In this document: in pieces, positions 15,563 through 24,443 of the stretch | How the letters are laid out: each line of letters begins with the position of its first letter | How positions within the stretch are numbered: position 1 is the first letter of the stretch | Source: Domibacillus epiphyticus | GTDB taxonomy: Bacteria > Bacillota > Bacilli > Bacillales > Domibacillaceae | Direction: 5' to 3' | DNA: 64,000 nt | Assembly (NCBI RefSeq): GCF_001975785.1 | Contig: NZ_MSFI01000014.1 | Span: 20,726-84,725, forward strand | The notes under the pieces: model-generated | Seen by the model: the letters and a program-made list of their open reading frames with translations, nothing else | Told to the model about the DNA's origin: nothing | The model's database searches: none | Position numbers and translations under genes: made by a program

Positions 15563-18500
15563 AACCGGTCAAATTAACAATGACTGCATTTGGTCCATAT
15601 GCAGGACGCCAGGAAATCGATTTTTCCCTGTTAGAAAATCGAAAAATGTTTGTGATCTCCGGGAAAACGGGTTCCGGGAAAACCACGATTTTTGATGCCA
15701 TTAGCTTTGCCATGTACGGAAAACCGAGCGGCGATAATCGAAGCGCAGGGGACATGAGAAGCCAGTTTGCTGACCCAAAACAGGCAACGAAGGTGGAACT
15801 TTTATTTGAATTAAAAGGGAAACAATATGTCATTCGCAGAACTCCGCAGCAGGAAAAAATGAAAGCGCGTGGAGATGGAACGACGATGGCGAATGCGACA
15901 GCGGAGCTTCATGAACTGACTGAAGAAGGAAAGCTTGTTCTTCTAGCCGCTAATGTACGGGATACCGACGAAAAAATGAATGAATTAATCGGTCTTGAAG
16001 CAAATCAGTTTCGGCAGATTTTAATGATTCCGCAAGGTGAGTTCCAAAAGCTCCTAATGGCGAGTAGTCAGGATAAAGAGAAGATTCTGCAAAAACTCTT
16101 CCAAACGCTTTTTTATAAACAAGTCGAAGACCGTTTGAAAGAAAAAGCTGATGTGTTAAAGCAGGAAGCAGGAAAAGCAATTGATCAGCAAATAATACTT
16201 TTAAAGAGTATACCGCCTTATTCTGATCAAATGAGATTGCTGCTCGAGAAGGATGATGTAACGAAAGAAGCCATACTCGACCAGCTTGAGGCCGACCTTC
16301 TGCAGATGAACGATGAGTATTCCACCATGAAGGAAACCATGATGAATCTAAACAAAGAGCGGGATGATCAGGTCGCTGCCCGTGAACGGAGCATCGCGCT
16401 GAACGATCAATTTGACCGGCTGGAGCAAGCGCTCGAGATAAAGAACCAACTGGATAAACAGCAGGAATCCATGCAACAATTGAAAAAGAACATTGAACTC
16501 GGGGAAAAAGCGGAAAAGCTCATTTCGTACGAAGAAAGTGTACGTAAGGCGAAAAAAACGGCTGAACGAGCTCTTGAACGAAAGAATGAAGCCGTAGAAA
16601 ATGAGAAGTCGGCGCGCCAGAGGTTTTTACAGGTAGATGCGGCGTTTAAAAGAGAACAAAATCGCCAGCCTGAACGGGACGAAACTATGCAGCGCTTTCA
16701 GTACTTAGAAGCAATGAAAGACGCTGTCCTTTCATTTAACGAAGCCATACAGAATGAGTCGAATTGCCGTGAAAAGCTTGAAAAGGCGAAGGCTGATGGA
16801 ACCGAAATGGAAGAAAATCTTCAAAAACTTAATAGGGCACTTGTACAGTTGGAAAAGGACCTTGAACCGCTGCATTCCGCTGGTGAAAGATACATTGAAG
16901 CGGAGCATCTTGTTGAAAAAATCATGCAGCGGCTCGAGCAGTATAACGAAATAGTGAGTATAGAAAAAAGCCTAATTTTGTTAATGGAAAACGAAACAAA
17001 AGCGGAACGCACATATAAAGAAGTGGATCAGCAATGGGCAAAATCCAAAAATCAACTAAACACCCTGCGACAAGAGTTATATCAAGAGCAAGCGTCCATT
17101 TTGGCGGAGAATTTAACAACGGGTAAACCATGTGCGGTCTGCGGGTCTATTCATCATCCAAATCCAGCAGTTCAGAAATCTTCAACCGCCAGCCTGAAGT
17201 TAGTCGAGCAAACGGAGCGTGAAGCAGCATCTCTTGAGAAAAAAACACGTGATGCTGAAAGGGAATTAGCGGCCATCCGTTTTAAAATAGAGTCAGCGAA
17301 AACCGACATTGAAAAGTTGAAATCAAAGATCCCTGATGGCCAATCTGGATCAGATATCGAAGAAGCACTGGCACAGGCGAAAAAACAGCATGAAACAGCA
17401 GCAAATGACCGCTCAAAGAAACAGCTTTTGACGGACAGCTTGCAACATAAGAAACAAGAAAAGGAACTACTTTTAAAACAAGTAGAACAAAATCGACAGA
17501 AGCAGGCTGACGAGAATCATAAACAAATTGAAGCCAAAAGCATACTTGCTCAAATGAAAAAGACGATACCAGAGCCAATGCGCGATGTTCAAGTCTTTTT
17601 ACAGTCATTTGAGGAATTAAAGAATCAAGTGGAACAAAACCAGCGATTGTTTAATGAAACACAATCCGCATTCCATGAATGGAGTACAGTCTTGCAATCA
17701 GCTGTTGCCGTCGTGAATGAGAGAGAACAGGCGGCTATTGAGTCAAACAGGTCGTTAAACGAAGCAACCGCATCACTAACCGAAAGACTTAAAGCACTAG
17801 GTTTTATTGATATACACGCGTATGAAGAAGCCAAATCGTACGTACATGAGCTTTCACGAATGAAGGAGTCGGCTGAACGTTATGATCAAGAGCAGCAAAT
17901 GATTCGTATGCGTATCGACGAATTGAATAAAGTGACAGCAGAATTGGAACGTGTTGATATCAATGAACTGGACAGCGCGATTGATTCATTAAATTTAAAG
18001 TTGGGCGAATGGACGAATAAAGCTGCTGCACTCGCCTCTCAGGTGAATGAATCAAAACGACTTAGGGAAGCGGTTCAGCGTTTATCTGAACAAATCTTGC
18101 GCGTGGAGGAAGAGTATCGCCTGACGGGGCATTTGTATGATGTCGCGCATGGAAAAAACGAATTAAAAGTTACTTTCGAGCGCTATGTGCTGGCATCTTT
18201 TCTGGAAGATATATTGTCATCGGCGAATACACGCCTTGCAGGGATGACAAATGGAAGATTCCGCCTTTTACGACAGGTAGAGCGTTCAAAAGGAAATGCA
18301 CAGAGCGGCCTTGAATTATTGGCGTTTGATCAATATACAGGTCAGAGCAGGCATGTAAAAACGCTATCCGGAGGAGAAAGCTTTAAAGCAGCTCTTGCAC
18401 TAGCTTTAGGGCTTGCAGAAGTGGTGCAGAATTACGCAGGAGGGGTATCGCTCGAGACGATGTTTGTAGACGAAGGATTTGGAACGCTGGACCCTGAGTC

Positions 18501-18666
18501 ACTTGACCAGGCGATTGAAACACTTATGGATATTCAATCAGACGGAAGACTTGTCGGAATTATTTCCCATGTACCGGAGTTAAAAGAACGGATTGACGCC
18601 CGACTGGAAGTGAAACAGTTCGATACCGGAAGCAAGGCGATGTTCGTGTTCTCAGGAAAGGAATAA
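15559..18666 (+). CDS. sbcC: Exonuclease subunit SbcC (1035 aa)
   Basis: This is the Rad50-type ATPase partner of SbcD. A Walker A GKTGSGKTT lies near residue 34 and FRQILMIPQGEFQKLL is the Q-loop region. Two long coiled-coil arms meet at a zinc hook CAVC (Cys525 and Cys528). The ABC signature LSGGES lies near residue 936, Walker B MFVDEGFGTLD near 968 and the H-loop GIISHVPEL near 1008. Length is slightly below the about 1,130 aa of B. subtilis SbcC, from a shorter coiled coil. Confidence 0.95.
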   Translation: MKPVKLTMTAFGPYAGRQEIDFSLLENRKMFVISGKTGSGKTTIFDAISFAMYGKPSGDNRSAGDMRSQFADPKQATKVELLFELKGKQYVIRRTPQQEKMKARGDGTTMANATAELHELTEEGKLVLLAANVRDTDEKMNELIGLEANQFRQILMIPQGEFQKLLMASSQDKEKILQKLFQTLFYKQVEDRLKEKADVLKQEAGKAIDQQIILLKSIPPYSDQMRLLLEKDDVTKEAILDQLEADLLQMNDEYSTMKETMMNLNKERDDQVAARERSIALNDQFDRLEQALEIKNQLDKQQESMQQLKKNIELGEKAEKLISYEESVRKAKKTAERALERKNEAVENEKSARQRFLQVDAAFKREQNRQPERDETMQRFQYLEAMKDAVLSFNEAIQNESNCREKLEKAKADGTEMEENLQKLNRALVQLEKDLEPLHSAGERYIEAEHLVEKIMQRLEQYNEIVSIEKSLILLMENETKAERTYKEVDQQWAKSKNQLNTLRQELYQEQASILAENLTTGKPCAVCGSIHHPNPAVQKSSTASLKLVEQTEREAASLEKKTRDAERELAAIRFKIESAKTDIEKLKSKIPDGQSGSDIEEALAQAKKQHETAANDRSKKQLLTDSLQHKKQEKELLLKQVEQNRQKQADENHKQIEAKSILAQMKKTIPEPMRDVQVFLQSFEELKNQVEQNQRLFNETQSAFHEWSTVLQSAVAVVNEREQAAIESNRSLNEATASLTERLKALGFIDIHAYEEAKSYVHELSRMKESAERYDQEQQMIRMRIDELNKVTAELERVDINELDSAIDSLNLKLGEWTNKAAALASQVNESKRLREAVQRLSEQILRVEEEYRLTGHLYDVAHGKNELKVTFERYVLASFLEDILSSANTRLAGMTNGRFRLLRQVERSKGNAQSGLELLAFDQYTGQSRHVKTLSGGESFKAALALALGLAEVVQNYAGGVSLETMFVDEGFGTLDPESLDQAIETLMDIQSDGRLVGIISHVPELKERIDARLEVKQFDTGSKAMFVFSGKE

Positions 18667-18771
18667 AACAATCGTTCATAAATTTTTCATGAGGAAAATG
18701 CAAAACGTGATTGAGAAATGAGCGGGTTTCCTCTAGGATTAAAATATAAAAGCTGCATGGAGGGAATACTT

Positions 18772-19356
18772 TTGAAATTACTTTGTAAAATGGCGCTTGC
18801 TGTTGTAACCATGATCGTTTTATCTGCCTGCAGCAGCAATTTTCAAGCCAATATGGATGTGGAAGTCGATGACTTTACACATGTGAATCAAAACGGGAAT
18901 GAAGTAAGTTTGGGTGATTTAAAAGGAAAAGTATGGATCGCGAATTTTATTTTTACAAATTGTACAACGGTTTGCCCGCCAATGACTCATAATATGAGTG
19001 AACTCCAGGATTTATTGAATAAAGAAGGAGTAAAAGAATACCGTATTATTTCATTTAGTGTTGATCCAAAAAGAGATACACCGAAAGTATTGAAGGAGTA
19101 TATTTCCAAATATGAAGCGGATGAGTCGAATTGGGACTTATTAACGGGTTATGATAGTGACTATATTCGCGAATTTGCGAAAGGAAGCTTTCAAACGCTA
19201 GCGGTGCCAGATCCAAACTCCGATCAATTCATGCATGGGACGAGCTTTTATTTAGTGGATAAAGAAGGCACCGTTGTGAAAAGTTACAGCGGAAATACAG
19301 ATGTGCCATTTGATGAAATCGTCCTTGATATGAAGCACTTATCAAAAGAAACATAA
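18772..19356 (+). CDS. Sco1/SenC-type copper chaperone lipoprotein (194 aa)
   Basis: The TTG at 18,772 is chosen because GGAGGG lies 7 nt upstream and the product then starts with a clean lipoprotein signal (MKLLCKMALAVVTMIVLSAC, Cys20). The thioredoxin-fold domain has the copper site CTTVCP (Cys64, Cys68) and His155 in MHGTSFYLVD. It delivers copper to the CuA centre of cytochrome c oxidase, as B. subtilis Sco (YpmQ) does. It stands alone, with its own terminator. Confidence 0.92.
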   Translation: MKLLCKMALAVVTMIVLSACSSNFQANMDVEVDDFTHVNQNGNEVSLGDLKGKVWIANFIFTNCTTVCPPMTHNMSELQDLLNKEGVKEYRIISFSVDPKRDTPKVLKEYISKYEADESNWDLLTGYDSDYIREFAKGSFQTLAVPDPNSDQFMHGTSFYLVDKEGTVVKSYSGNTDVPFDEIVLDMKHLSKET

Positions 19357-19361
19357 TGGAA

Positions 19362-19392
19362 AGCCTCGATTGCAAAAATCGGGGCTTTTACC
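19362..19392 (+). terminator. Terminator after the Sco gene
   Basis: AAGCCTCGATT pairs with AATCGGGGCTTTT (one G-T pair) around a short loop. Confidence 0.65.
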
Positions 19393-19537
19393 TTAATAAT
19401 CATCCAATAATTTTAAAAACAAGTCTTGACTTTTTAGAAATTTACGAAAATTTAATATATTTTACTTGCGGAAATTCCCTTGTTTGTGTAAGATAAGAGT
19501 ACAGATTTTTTCTGAATATTCAATAAGGGGTGATTTT

Positions 19538-19717
19538 ATGAACTACGGATTCTACAAATTTGGGTCAACTAACAGCGTTAAGTGTGAATGCGGCTGGGAA
19601 GGACAGCGTGCGGAATTAAGACGGGCGATGGTCGTTCTCGAACAGACAAAGTGCGGCTCCATTTTTGATGCCGAAGATGTTTATATTTGCCCTAGCTGTG
19701 AATCCCGAAAGTATTAA
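19538..19717 (+). CDS. Small zinc-ribbon-like protein (59 aa)
   Basis: The ATG at 19,538 follows AAGGGGTGA. CECGW near residue 15 and CPSCES near residue 52 provide two cysteine pairs typical of a zinc ribbon. I recognise no family. It has its own promoter-like upstream region and no obvious operon partner. Confidence 0.6.
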   Translation: MNYGFYKFGSTNSVKCECGWEGQRAELRRAMVVLEQTKCGSIFDAEDVYICPSCESRKY

Positions 19718-19810
19718 ACCTCTCCATTTAGACCGGCCTTCGAATTTCATTTACTTTCCAGTGTAGTCTTCAGCGACAGCCAGCAGCCAATTGCCCTAGA
19801 TGACCATGTG

Positions 19811-19838
19811 CGGGATCTTATAATGATCCCGCTTTTCC
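19811..19838 (+). terminator. Terminator downstream of the small zinc-ribbon gene
   Basis: GCGGGATC and GATCCCGC arms around TTATAAT are followed by TTTT. Confidence 0.65.
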
Positions 19839-19905
19839 AATTCTTTTTTACAATGGCATTTCCTCGATTTATAATAGAAGTATTCAAAGGCAGTGGAGGA
19901 GTAAA

Positions 19906-21132
19906 ATGTCAAACGCAGGAAATCACTATTTCAACCTTGAGTATGAATCAATTGAGATGCTGGCGGACCGCATTAGTGAAGCGCTTCATTGCCCAATCAC
20001 AATTGAAGATGCGAATCACCAAATTATTGCTTACAGCCGGCATGAAGGGGAAATTGATCCTGTTCGGATTGCAACTATTATGAGACGGCGTGTACCTGAA
20101 CACGTCATAAATAGTCTATGGAAAAGTGGAGCGATCCCGAAACTATTTGAATCGGACGAACCGGTGATCATTCCGGCTATTGATCAAGTGGCACTAGGCG
20201 AACGGGTAGCTATCTCTGTCAGAAAGCAAGATAAAGTCATCGGTTTCATTTGGGCACAATCCAAAGCGATTTTTACAGATGAGCAAATGTCCATTTTAAA
20301 AGAAGCTGCAAGAGCAGTAAAACATCAGCTTTTACAGCATGAAAAACAGAAGCGTGCAGCTGAAGAAAGTCATCAAGAATTCTTTTGGAAGTTATTAACC
20401 GGTCATTTTAATGGAAAAAATGAAATTGATCAGGCCAATAGAGTTTACGGGCTTCCATTGTCCGGTGATCTGATTACTGTAATTTTTGACTTTGGTAGAA
20501 CAATTGATCAAACATTGGAACGGCAAATTGATTATCTTGTTGAAACGCTGCAGCAAGTTTCATGTATTACCAGAACGTATGATGGTGAGCATCTTATTTT
20601 ACTAATTCGTTTTTCTGAAAAATCCGAAACGGATGTATTGGATGATTATGTTAATGATTTTATAAAAAAAACAACGGAACGTCTTCAAGTTCGTCCAATT
20701 GGAGCAGGTGGGAGCGCCGTGAACAATCCACTGGATGTGAAGAGAAGTTATCAAGAAGCGTTGTATGTGCTGCGCATGAAGAGACTTTTTCCGACTGTTC
20801 ATATACCCAGCTGTTATGAAAAGCTTGGCATATTTCAAGCAATTGAAGAGTTTCGTGCTGTTCGAAAAGGTAAACAAAATAAAACTGTGGAAAAACTGAA
20901 GGAATATGACCATATCCATAATGCGAATATGCTGGAAACGATTTATACGTTTTTAGCTTTTGATGGCAATATGAATGAAGCTGCAGCTGTACTGCATGTT
21001 CATCCAAATACTTTAGCGTATCGCTTAAAACGAATTTCGGAAATTTCAGGGTTGAATTTGAAAGATATGAACGATAAAACATTGTTATATATTGATTTAT
21101 TAATCATGCATTTAGAGGATTCGCTTTTGTAG
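19906..21132 (+). CDS. PucR/CdaR-family transcriptional regulator (408 aa)
   Basis: An ATG follows GTGGAGGAG. There are three parts. Residues 10-140 form a GAF-like sensor domain (ITIEDANHQIIAYSRHEGEI). A central region resembles the degenerate GGDEF-like domain of the family. The C-terminal PucR helix-turn-helix is near residues 345-400 (NMNEAAAVLHVHPNTLAYRL). These regulators usually control a nearby catabolic operon. The neighbours here are an L,D-transpeptidase and, further on, an acetate-type symporter, so the target is not evident. Confidence 0.88.
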   Translation: MSNAGNHYFNLEYESIEMLADRISEALHCPITIEDANHQIIAYSRHEGEIDPVRIATIMRRRVPEHVINSLWKSGAIPKLFESDEPVIIPAIDQVALGERVAISVRKQDKVIGFIWAQSKAIFTDEQMSILKEAARAVKHQLLQHEKQKRAAEESHQEFFWKLLTGHFNGKNEIDQANRVYGLPLSGDLITVIFDFGRTIDQTLERQIDYLVETLQQVSCITRTYDGEHLILLIRFSEKSETDVLDDYVNDFIKKTTERLQVRPIGAGGSAVNNPLDVKRSYQEALYVLRMKRLFPTVHIPSCYEKLGIFQAIEEFRAVRKGKQNKTVEKLKEYDHIHNANMLETIYTFLAFDGNMNEAAAVLHVHPNTLAYRLKRISEISGLNLKDMNDKTLLYIDLLIMHLEDSLL

Positions 21133-21532
21133 AGAGAAACATCCACTCTCAATTTTTGATTCTAAATTATGTTAGTTTTTAAATTTATTGTTCATGCATT
21201 GGAGACATACTTTTGACAAGGTCTGTGAAGGGCAATTATTTTTGTCAATAATAGCTTCAATTGGTTTTATTTGTACGATATTTTTCATTCATTGATTTTT
21301 ACTGGTGACGCAATGTTTTCTCAAATACTATGATTTCAATCGTATTTAACACAGGCATAATAACTCAGAAGTATATTCAAAAAATAGTTTAAAGAAAACG
21401 TTATAGAATTATCATTTATTTTTTATCTAGTATTACCAATATCATAGAACAGTATTTACTTATGTTTGGAACCTTTTGAGTCTTTGCAATTATTTTCCCT
21501 GAGTTTTTTTAAGACTAAAGCGTTAGAAGAAA
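21133..21532. other. Intergenic stretch without genes
   Basis: It is AT-rich, with no credible reading frame, RNA gene or clear regulatory site on either strand. Confidence 0.5.
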
Positions 21533-21575
21533 AGAACACCGGACGTATAACTTTCAGCCGGTGTTCTTTTTTCTA
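21533..21575. terminator. Terminator of the L,D-transpeptidase gene
   Basis: AAGAACACCGG and CCGGTGTTCTT form an 11-bp stem around a 15-nt loop, T-rich on both outgoing strands. Confidence 0.7.
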
Positions 21576-21585
21576 TATTCTTCGG

Positions 21586-22293
21586 TTATTGATTTTTAAG
21601 CACATCTTTAATGGAATCAGATGTGCCAATAACGATTTTAGGTTTTTTCGCTGGATCCAGCCATTTCATTAAGACCGTTAGATGGGATTCGCTGAGAGCG
21701 ATGCATCCGGCTGTTGGGGTTGAACTACTGCGCCAACGATGAATAAAAATAGCACTTCCTGCGTTTTTTACAATCGGTTTTTCGTTATAACGGATAATAA
21801 TGGCATGTTTGTATAACGAGTGATTTAAGCGTTCAAAAGATTTCCAGCGTGTGGCTGGATTACCCCGATAATAAATCCATTTATTGTAATCTTTTGAAAG
21901 TGAATCATCCACCCAGTAATGAAACTTATTCGTGACAGTATATTTAGATTTTACTCCGGCCGGCTTTGCTGCAAAGCCGAACATGTCACCAATTAAATAC
22001 ATACCTGTTGGCGTAGCGCCATCACCTTCCTTCTTGGTAAATGACAGTCCGCTTTTCCCTGTTACAGCTGGCGAAACCCGCTTTAATACCCACTTGCTTC
22101 CTACTTTCTCATACAGTTTAACGGTTGCTTTCACGGATGAAGTGCTTCCTTCTGCAATCATCACTTGCTTGCTGTCAGTCACGTTTGAAAGATAAGCTGC
22201 GTACGGATCAACCGCCGCTTCAGGTGTTTGAGGCAATATAGTCGCTATTACGAGTAAAAGTGCGAAGAAGATTGAAAAAAAATAACGCATCAT
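21586..22293 (-). CDS. L,D-transpeptidase, YkuD/ErfK type, secreted (235 aa)
   Basis: An ATG follows AAGGAGAA on the minus strand. Residues 1-26 are a signal peptide (MRYFFSIFFALLLVIATILP ... EAAVDP). The YkuD catalytic region is near the C-terminus: AIFIHRW then SSTPTAGCIALSESHL, with the nucleophile Cys in GC and the upstream His. It would act outside the membrane on peptidoglycan. The central segment (GVKSKYTVTNKFHYWVDDSL) resembles the group found in Bacillus cell-wall catalytic proteins. It is monocistronic. Confidence 0.85.
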   Translation of the reverse strand: MMRYFFSIFFALLLVIATILPQTPEAAVDPYAAYLSNVTDSKQVMIAEGSTSSVKATVKLYEKVGSKWVLKRVSPAVTGKSGLSFTKKEGDGATPTGMYLIGDMFGFAAKPAGVKSKYTVTNKFHYWVDDSLSKDYNKWIYYRGNPATRWKSFERLNHSLYKHAIIIRYNEKPIVKNAGSAIFIHRWRSSSTPTAGCIALSESHLTVLMKWLDPAKKPKIVIGTSDSIKDVLKNQ

Positions 22294-22315
22294 GGATTCT
22301 CCTTTTTATTATTTA

Positions 22316-22342
22316 AAAAGCAGACGGAATAGTCCGTCTGCT
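22316..22342 (-). terminator. Terminator of the symporter operon
   Basis: Minus strand: GCAGACGGA and TCCGTCTGC arms are followed by TTTTT. Confidence 0.75.
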
Positions 22343-22350
22343 CCGTATAC

Positions 22351-23874
22351 TTATTTTAACCCAGTATTGGCTTTCACCGCTACCTCTGCATACTTGCGTT
22401 CATCAGCTTTTGCTGAAACAAGAGAACCGATGTAACCCGCAATGAATCCAGCTGGAACTGAAACAACTGCAGGGTTTGTTAATGGAAATAGTGGATCGCC
22501 AACAAAAATTGCGGTTCCTTCAGGCCCCCATACGTTTGGGCTCACCGCAACGAGAATAAGAGCTGAAAGAAGCCCTGTCAACATCGCTGAAACAGCACCT
22601 GTTGTGTTAAATCGTTTCCAGTATATTGTGTAAATAATAACAGGCAAGTTTGCGCTTGCTGCGATACAGAAAGCGAGAGAAACAAGGAACGCAACATTCA
22701 TTGTTTGAGCAAAGAGTGCAAGAATAATCGATAAAGCAGATACACCTATGGAAGCATAGCGGGCAGCTTTCATTTGCTCTTTTTCAGTCACTTGTCCTTT
22801 TTTAATAATTTGGGCATAAATATCATGAGCGAACGCTGATGCACCAGATAGTACGAGACCGGCAACAACGGCTAAGATTGTGGCAAAAGCGACAGCGGAA
22901 ACGAATGACATCAGCAAATCGCCGCCAAGTGCCTTCGCGAGTAGTGGAGCAGCCATATTTCCAGCTGCGTTTGCTTCAATAATATCTTCAGAGCCAACGA
23001 AAGCAGCGGCACCGAATCCTAGGAAAATCGTTAAAATGTAGAATATACCAACGATCCATGTTGCATAAACGACAGAGCTGCGTGCTGTTTTCGCATCTTT
23101 AACGGTGAAGAAGCGCATTAAAATGTGCGGAAGACCAGCTGTTCCAAATACTAGTGCGATCATCATAGACATTGTATCAATGCCGTTTGTATATTTCACA
23201 CCTGGATTTAAATAATCTGCCCCTGCAGGTGTAACCGTTTTCATTTCAGAGAACATTTTTAAAATATTAAAGTCAAACTTTAATAAAACGAGAAATGAAA
23301 TAATGATGGTCCCGACCATTAGTAAAACCGCTTTAATGATTTGAACCCAGCTTGTGGCGGCCATCCCGCCAAATAATACATAGGTTGTCATCATAATTCC
23401 GACAAGCAGTACAGCTATCCAGTAATCAATACCGAGTAAAAGTTGTATAAGTGCTCCTGCGCCAACAAGCTGGGCAATCATGTAGAAAAGAACAATTGTC
23501 AGCGTACTGATCGCAGCTGTCGCCCGAATTTTTTGCTGATCGAATCGAGCTGTGATCATGTCAGCGAGCGTATATTTACCAAGATTTCGAAGAGGTTCGG
23601 CAACAATATACAAAACCACTAAATACGCAACTAAGTACCCGAGACTATAGAAGAATCCGTCAAATCCATTTAACGCGATTGCACCGGCGATACCTAGAAA
23701 GGAAGCCGCCGACAGGTAGTCACCTGCAATGGCAATTCCGTTCTGCCATCCCGTTAGGCCGCCCCCAGCTGTATAAAACTCACTTGCTGAGTTTGTCCGT
23801 TTAGAGGCCCAATAGGTTACATAGAGAGTCAATCCAACGATTGCAGCGAAGAAAAAGAGACCGAGAACACTCAT
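22351..23874 (-). CDS. Sodium:solute symporter, acetate/monocarboxylate type (507 aa)
   Basis: ATG immediately follows the stop of the DUF485 gene. The protein has about 13 membrane helices of the SSS family. Visible family landmarks are SEFYTAGGGLTGWQNGIAIAG, LSAASFLGIAGAIAL, the APLLAKALGGDLLMSF segment and FATILAVVAGLVLSGASAF. With a DUF485 partner it matches the ActP/YwcA group that imports acetate, pyruvate or related acids with sodium. The exact substrate cannot be set from sequence. Confidence 0.9.
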   Translation of the reverse strand: MSVLGLFFFAAIVGLTLYVTYWASKRTNSASEFYTAGGGLTGWQNGIAIAGDYLSAASFLGIAGAIALNGFDGFFYSLGYLVAYLVVLYIVAEPLRNLGKYTLADMITARFDQQKIRATAAISTLTIVLFYMIAQLVGAGALIQLLLGIDYWIAVLLVGIMMTTYVLFGGMAATSWVQIIKAVLLMVGTIIISFLVLLKFDFNILKMFSEMKTVTPAGADYLNPGVKYTNGIDTMSMMIALVFGTAGLPHILMRFFTVKDAKTARSSVVYATWIVGIFYILTIFLGFGAAAFVGSEDIIEANAAGNMAAPLLAKALGGDLLMSFVSAVAFATILAVVAGLVLSGASAFAHDIYAQIIKKGQVTEKEQMKAARYASIGVSALSIILALFAQTMNVAFLVSLAFCIAASANLPVIIYTIYWKRFNTTGAVSAMLTGLLSALILVAVSPNVWGPEGTAIFVGDPLFPLTNPAVVSVPAGFIAGYIGSLVSAKADERKYAEVAVKANTGLK

Positions 23875-24222
23875 TTAACGATCACTCCCTTCGTTTTTGT
23901 TGTGTAATTTTAAAATGGATTCTGATTCTACATCAAATTCATTCGCTTTTTTAACATATATCATACAAAGTGACCAAGTCATGATGAATTGAGCAAAAGC
24001 AAATACCCAAACCCAAGTAATGTCTCCAATTGCCGGTTTGTTTAGTACTGTTGAAAATGAAGTTAAAAAAGGCAGTGTGAAGTAAAACAAAAGAAAAAAG
24101 ACGGTGATGGGAAGCAAGAACTTGTTTTTCTTTTTGACCAGTGACTTGAACTCCGGACTAGCCGCAATTGCCTCATAATCATGCTGCTGCGGTGGTAAAG
24201 TGTTAAGCGCTTTCTGTTCCAT
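23875..24222 (-). CDS. DUF485 membrane protein, symporter partner (115 aa)
   Basis: The start at 24,222 (MEQKALNTLPPQQHDYEAIA) is chosen because GGGGAGG precedes it; the longer upstream frame has no ribosome binding site. Two membrane helices (FLLPITVFFLLFYFTLPFLT and WVFAFAQFIMTWSLCMIYV) follow SPEFKSLVKKKNKF, the standard DUF485 form. It is always found just ahead of ActP-type symporters and its function is unknown. It is directly adjacent to the symporter gene. Confidence 0.88.
   Translation of the reverse strand: MEQKALNTLPPQQHDYEAIAASPEFKSLVKKKNKFLLPITVFFLLFYFTLPFLTSFSTVLNKPAIGDITWVWVFAFAQFIMTWSLCMIYVKKANEFDVESESILKLHNKNEGSDR
24201..24215 (-). promoter_or_regulatory. Candidate CcpA site (cre) at the start of the DUF485 gene
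   Basis: Minus strand AGAAAGCGCTTAACA contains the AAAGCGCTT core of catabolite repression sites. Sites within the first codons are common in carbon-source operons. Confidence 0.4.
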
Positions 24223-24443
24223 AAAAGACCTCCCCTTGGTCGTTTTCAATTCTGTATTCGCTTTCAATTTACAGAATTGTAACTCTATTCTAAGAAAAGT
24301 ATGAATATTTGGCAACTCCTTTTGACAAAAAAGTGAACAATTTAATAAAAGTAGACTTTATAAGGAAATAATAGTCTTTCATTTTTCTTTATATTCTATT
24401 TCGTGTACAATTCAAAATAAAGAATAAAATGGAGCGGATCTTT

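Noticed and set aside
19808..20083. 91-codon frame before and into the PucR-type gene
   Set aside because: It crosses a terminator and overlaps the regulator in another frame; no family resemblance.
20602..21082. Two leftward frames inside the PucR-type gene
   Set aside because: Antisense to a full-length regulator; His/Tyr/Ser-rich composition is typical of shadow frames.
21466..21672. 68-codon frame overlapping the L,D-transpeptidase end
   Set aside because: It spans the terminator and has no ribosome binding site or recognisable composition.
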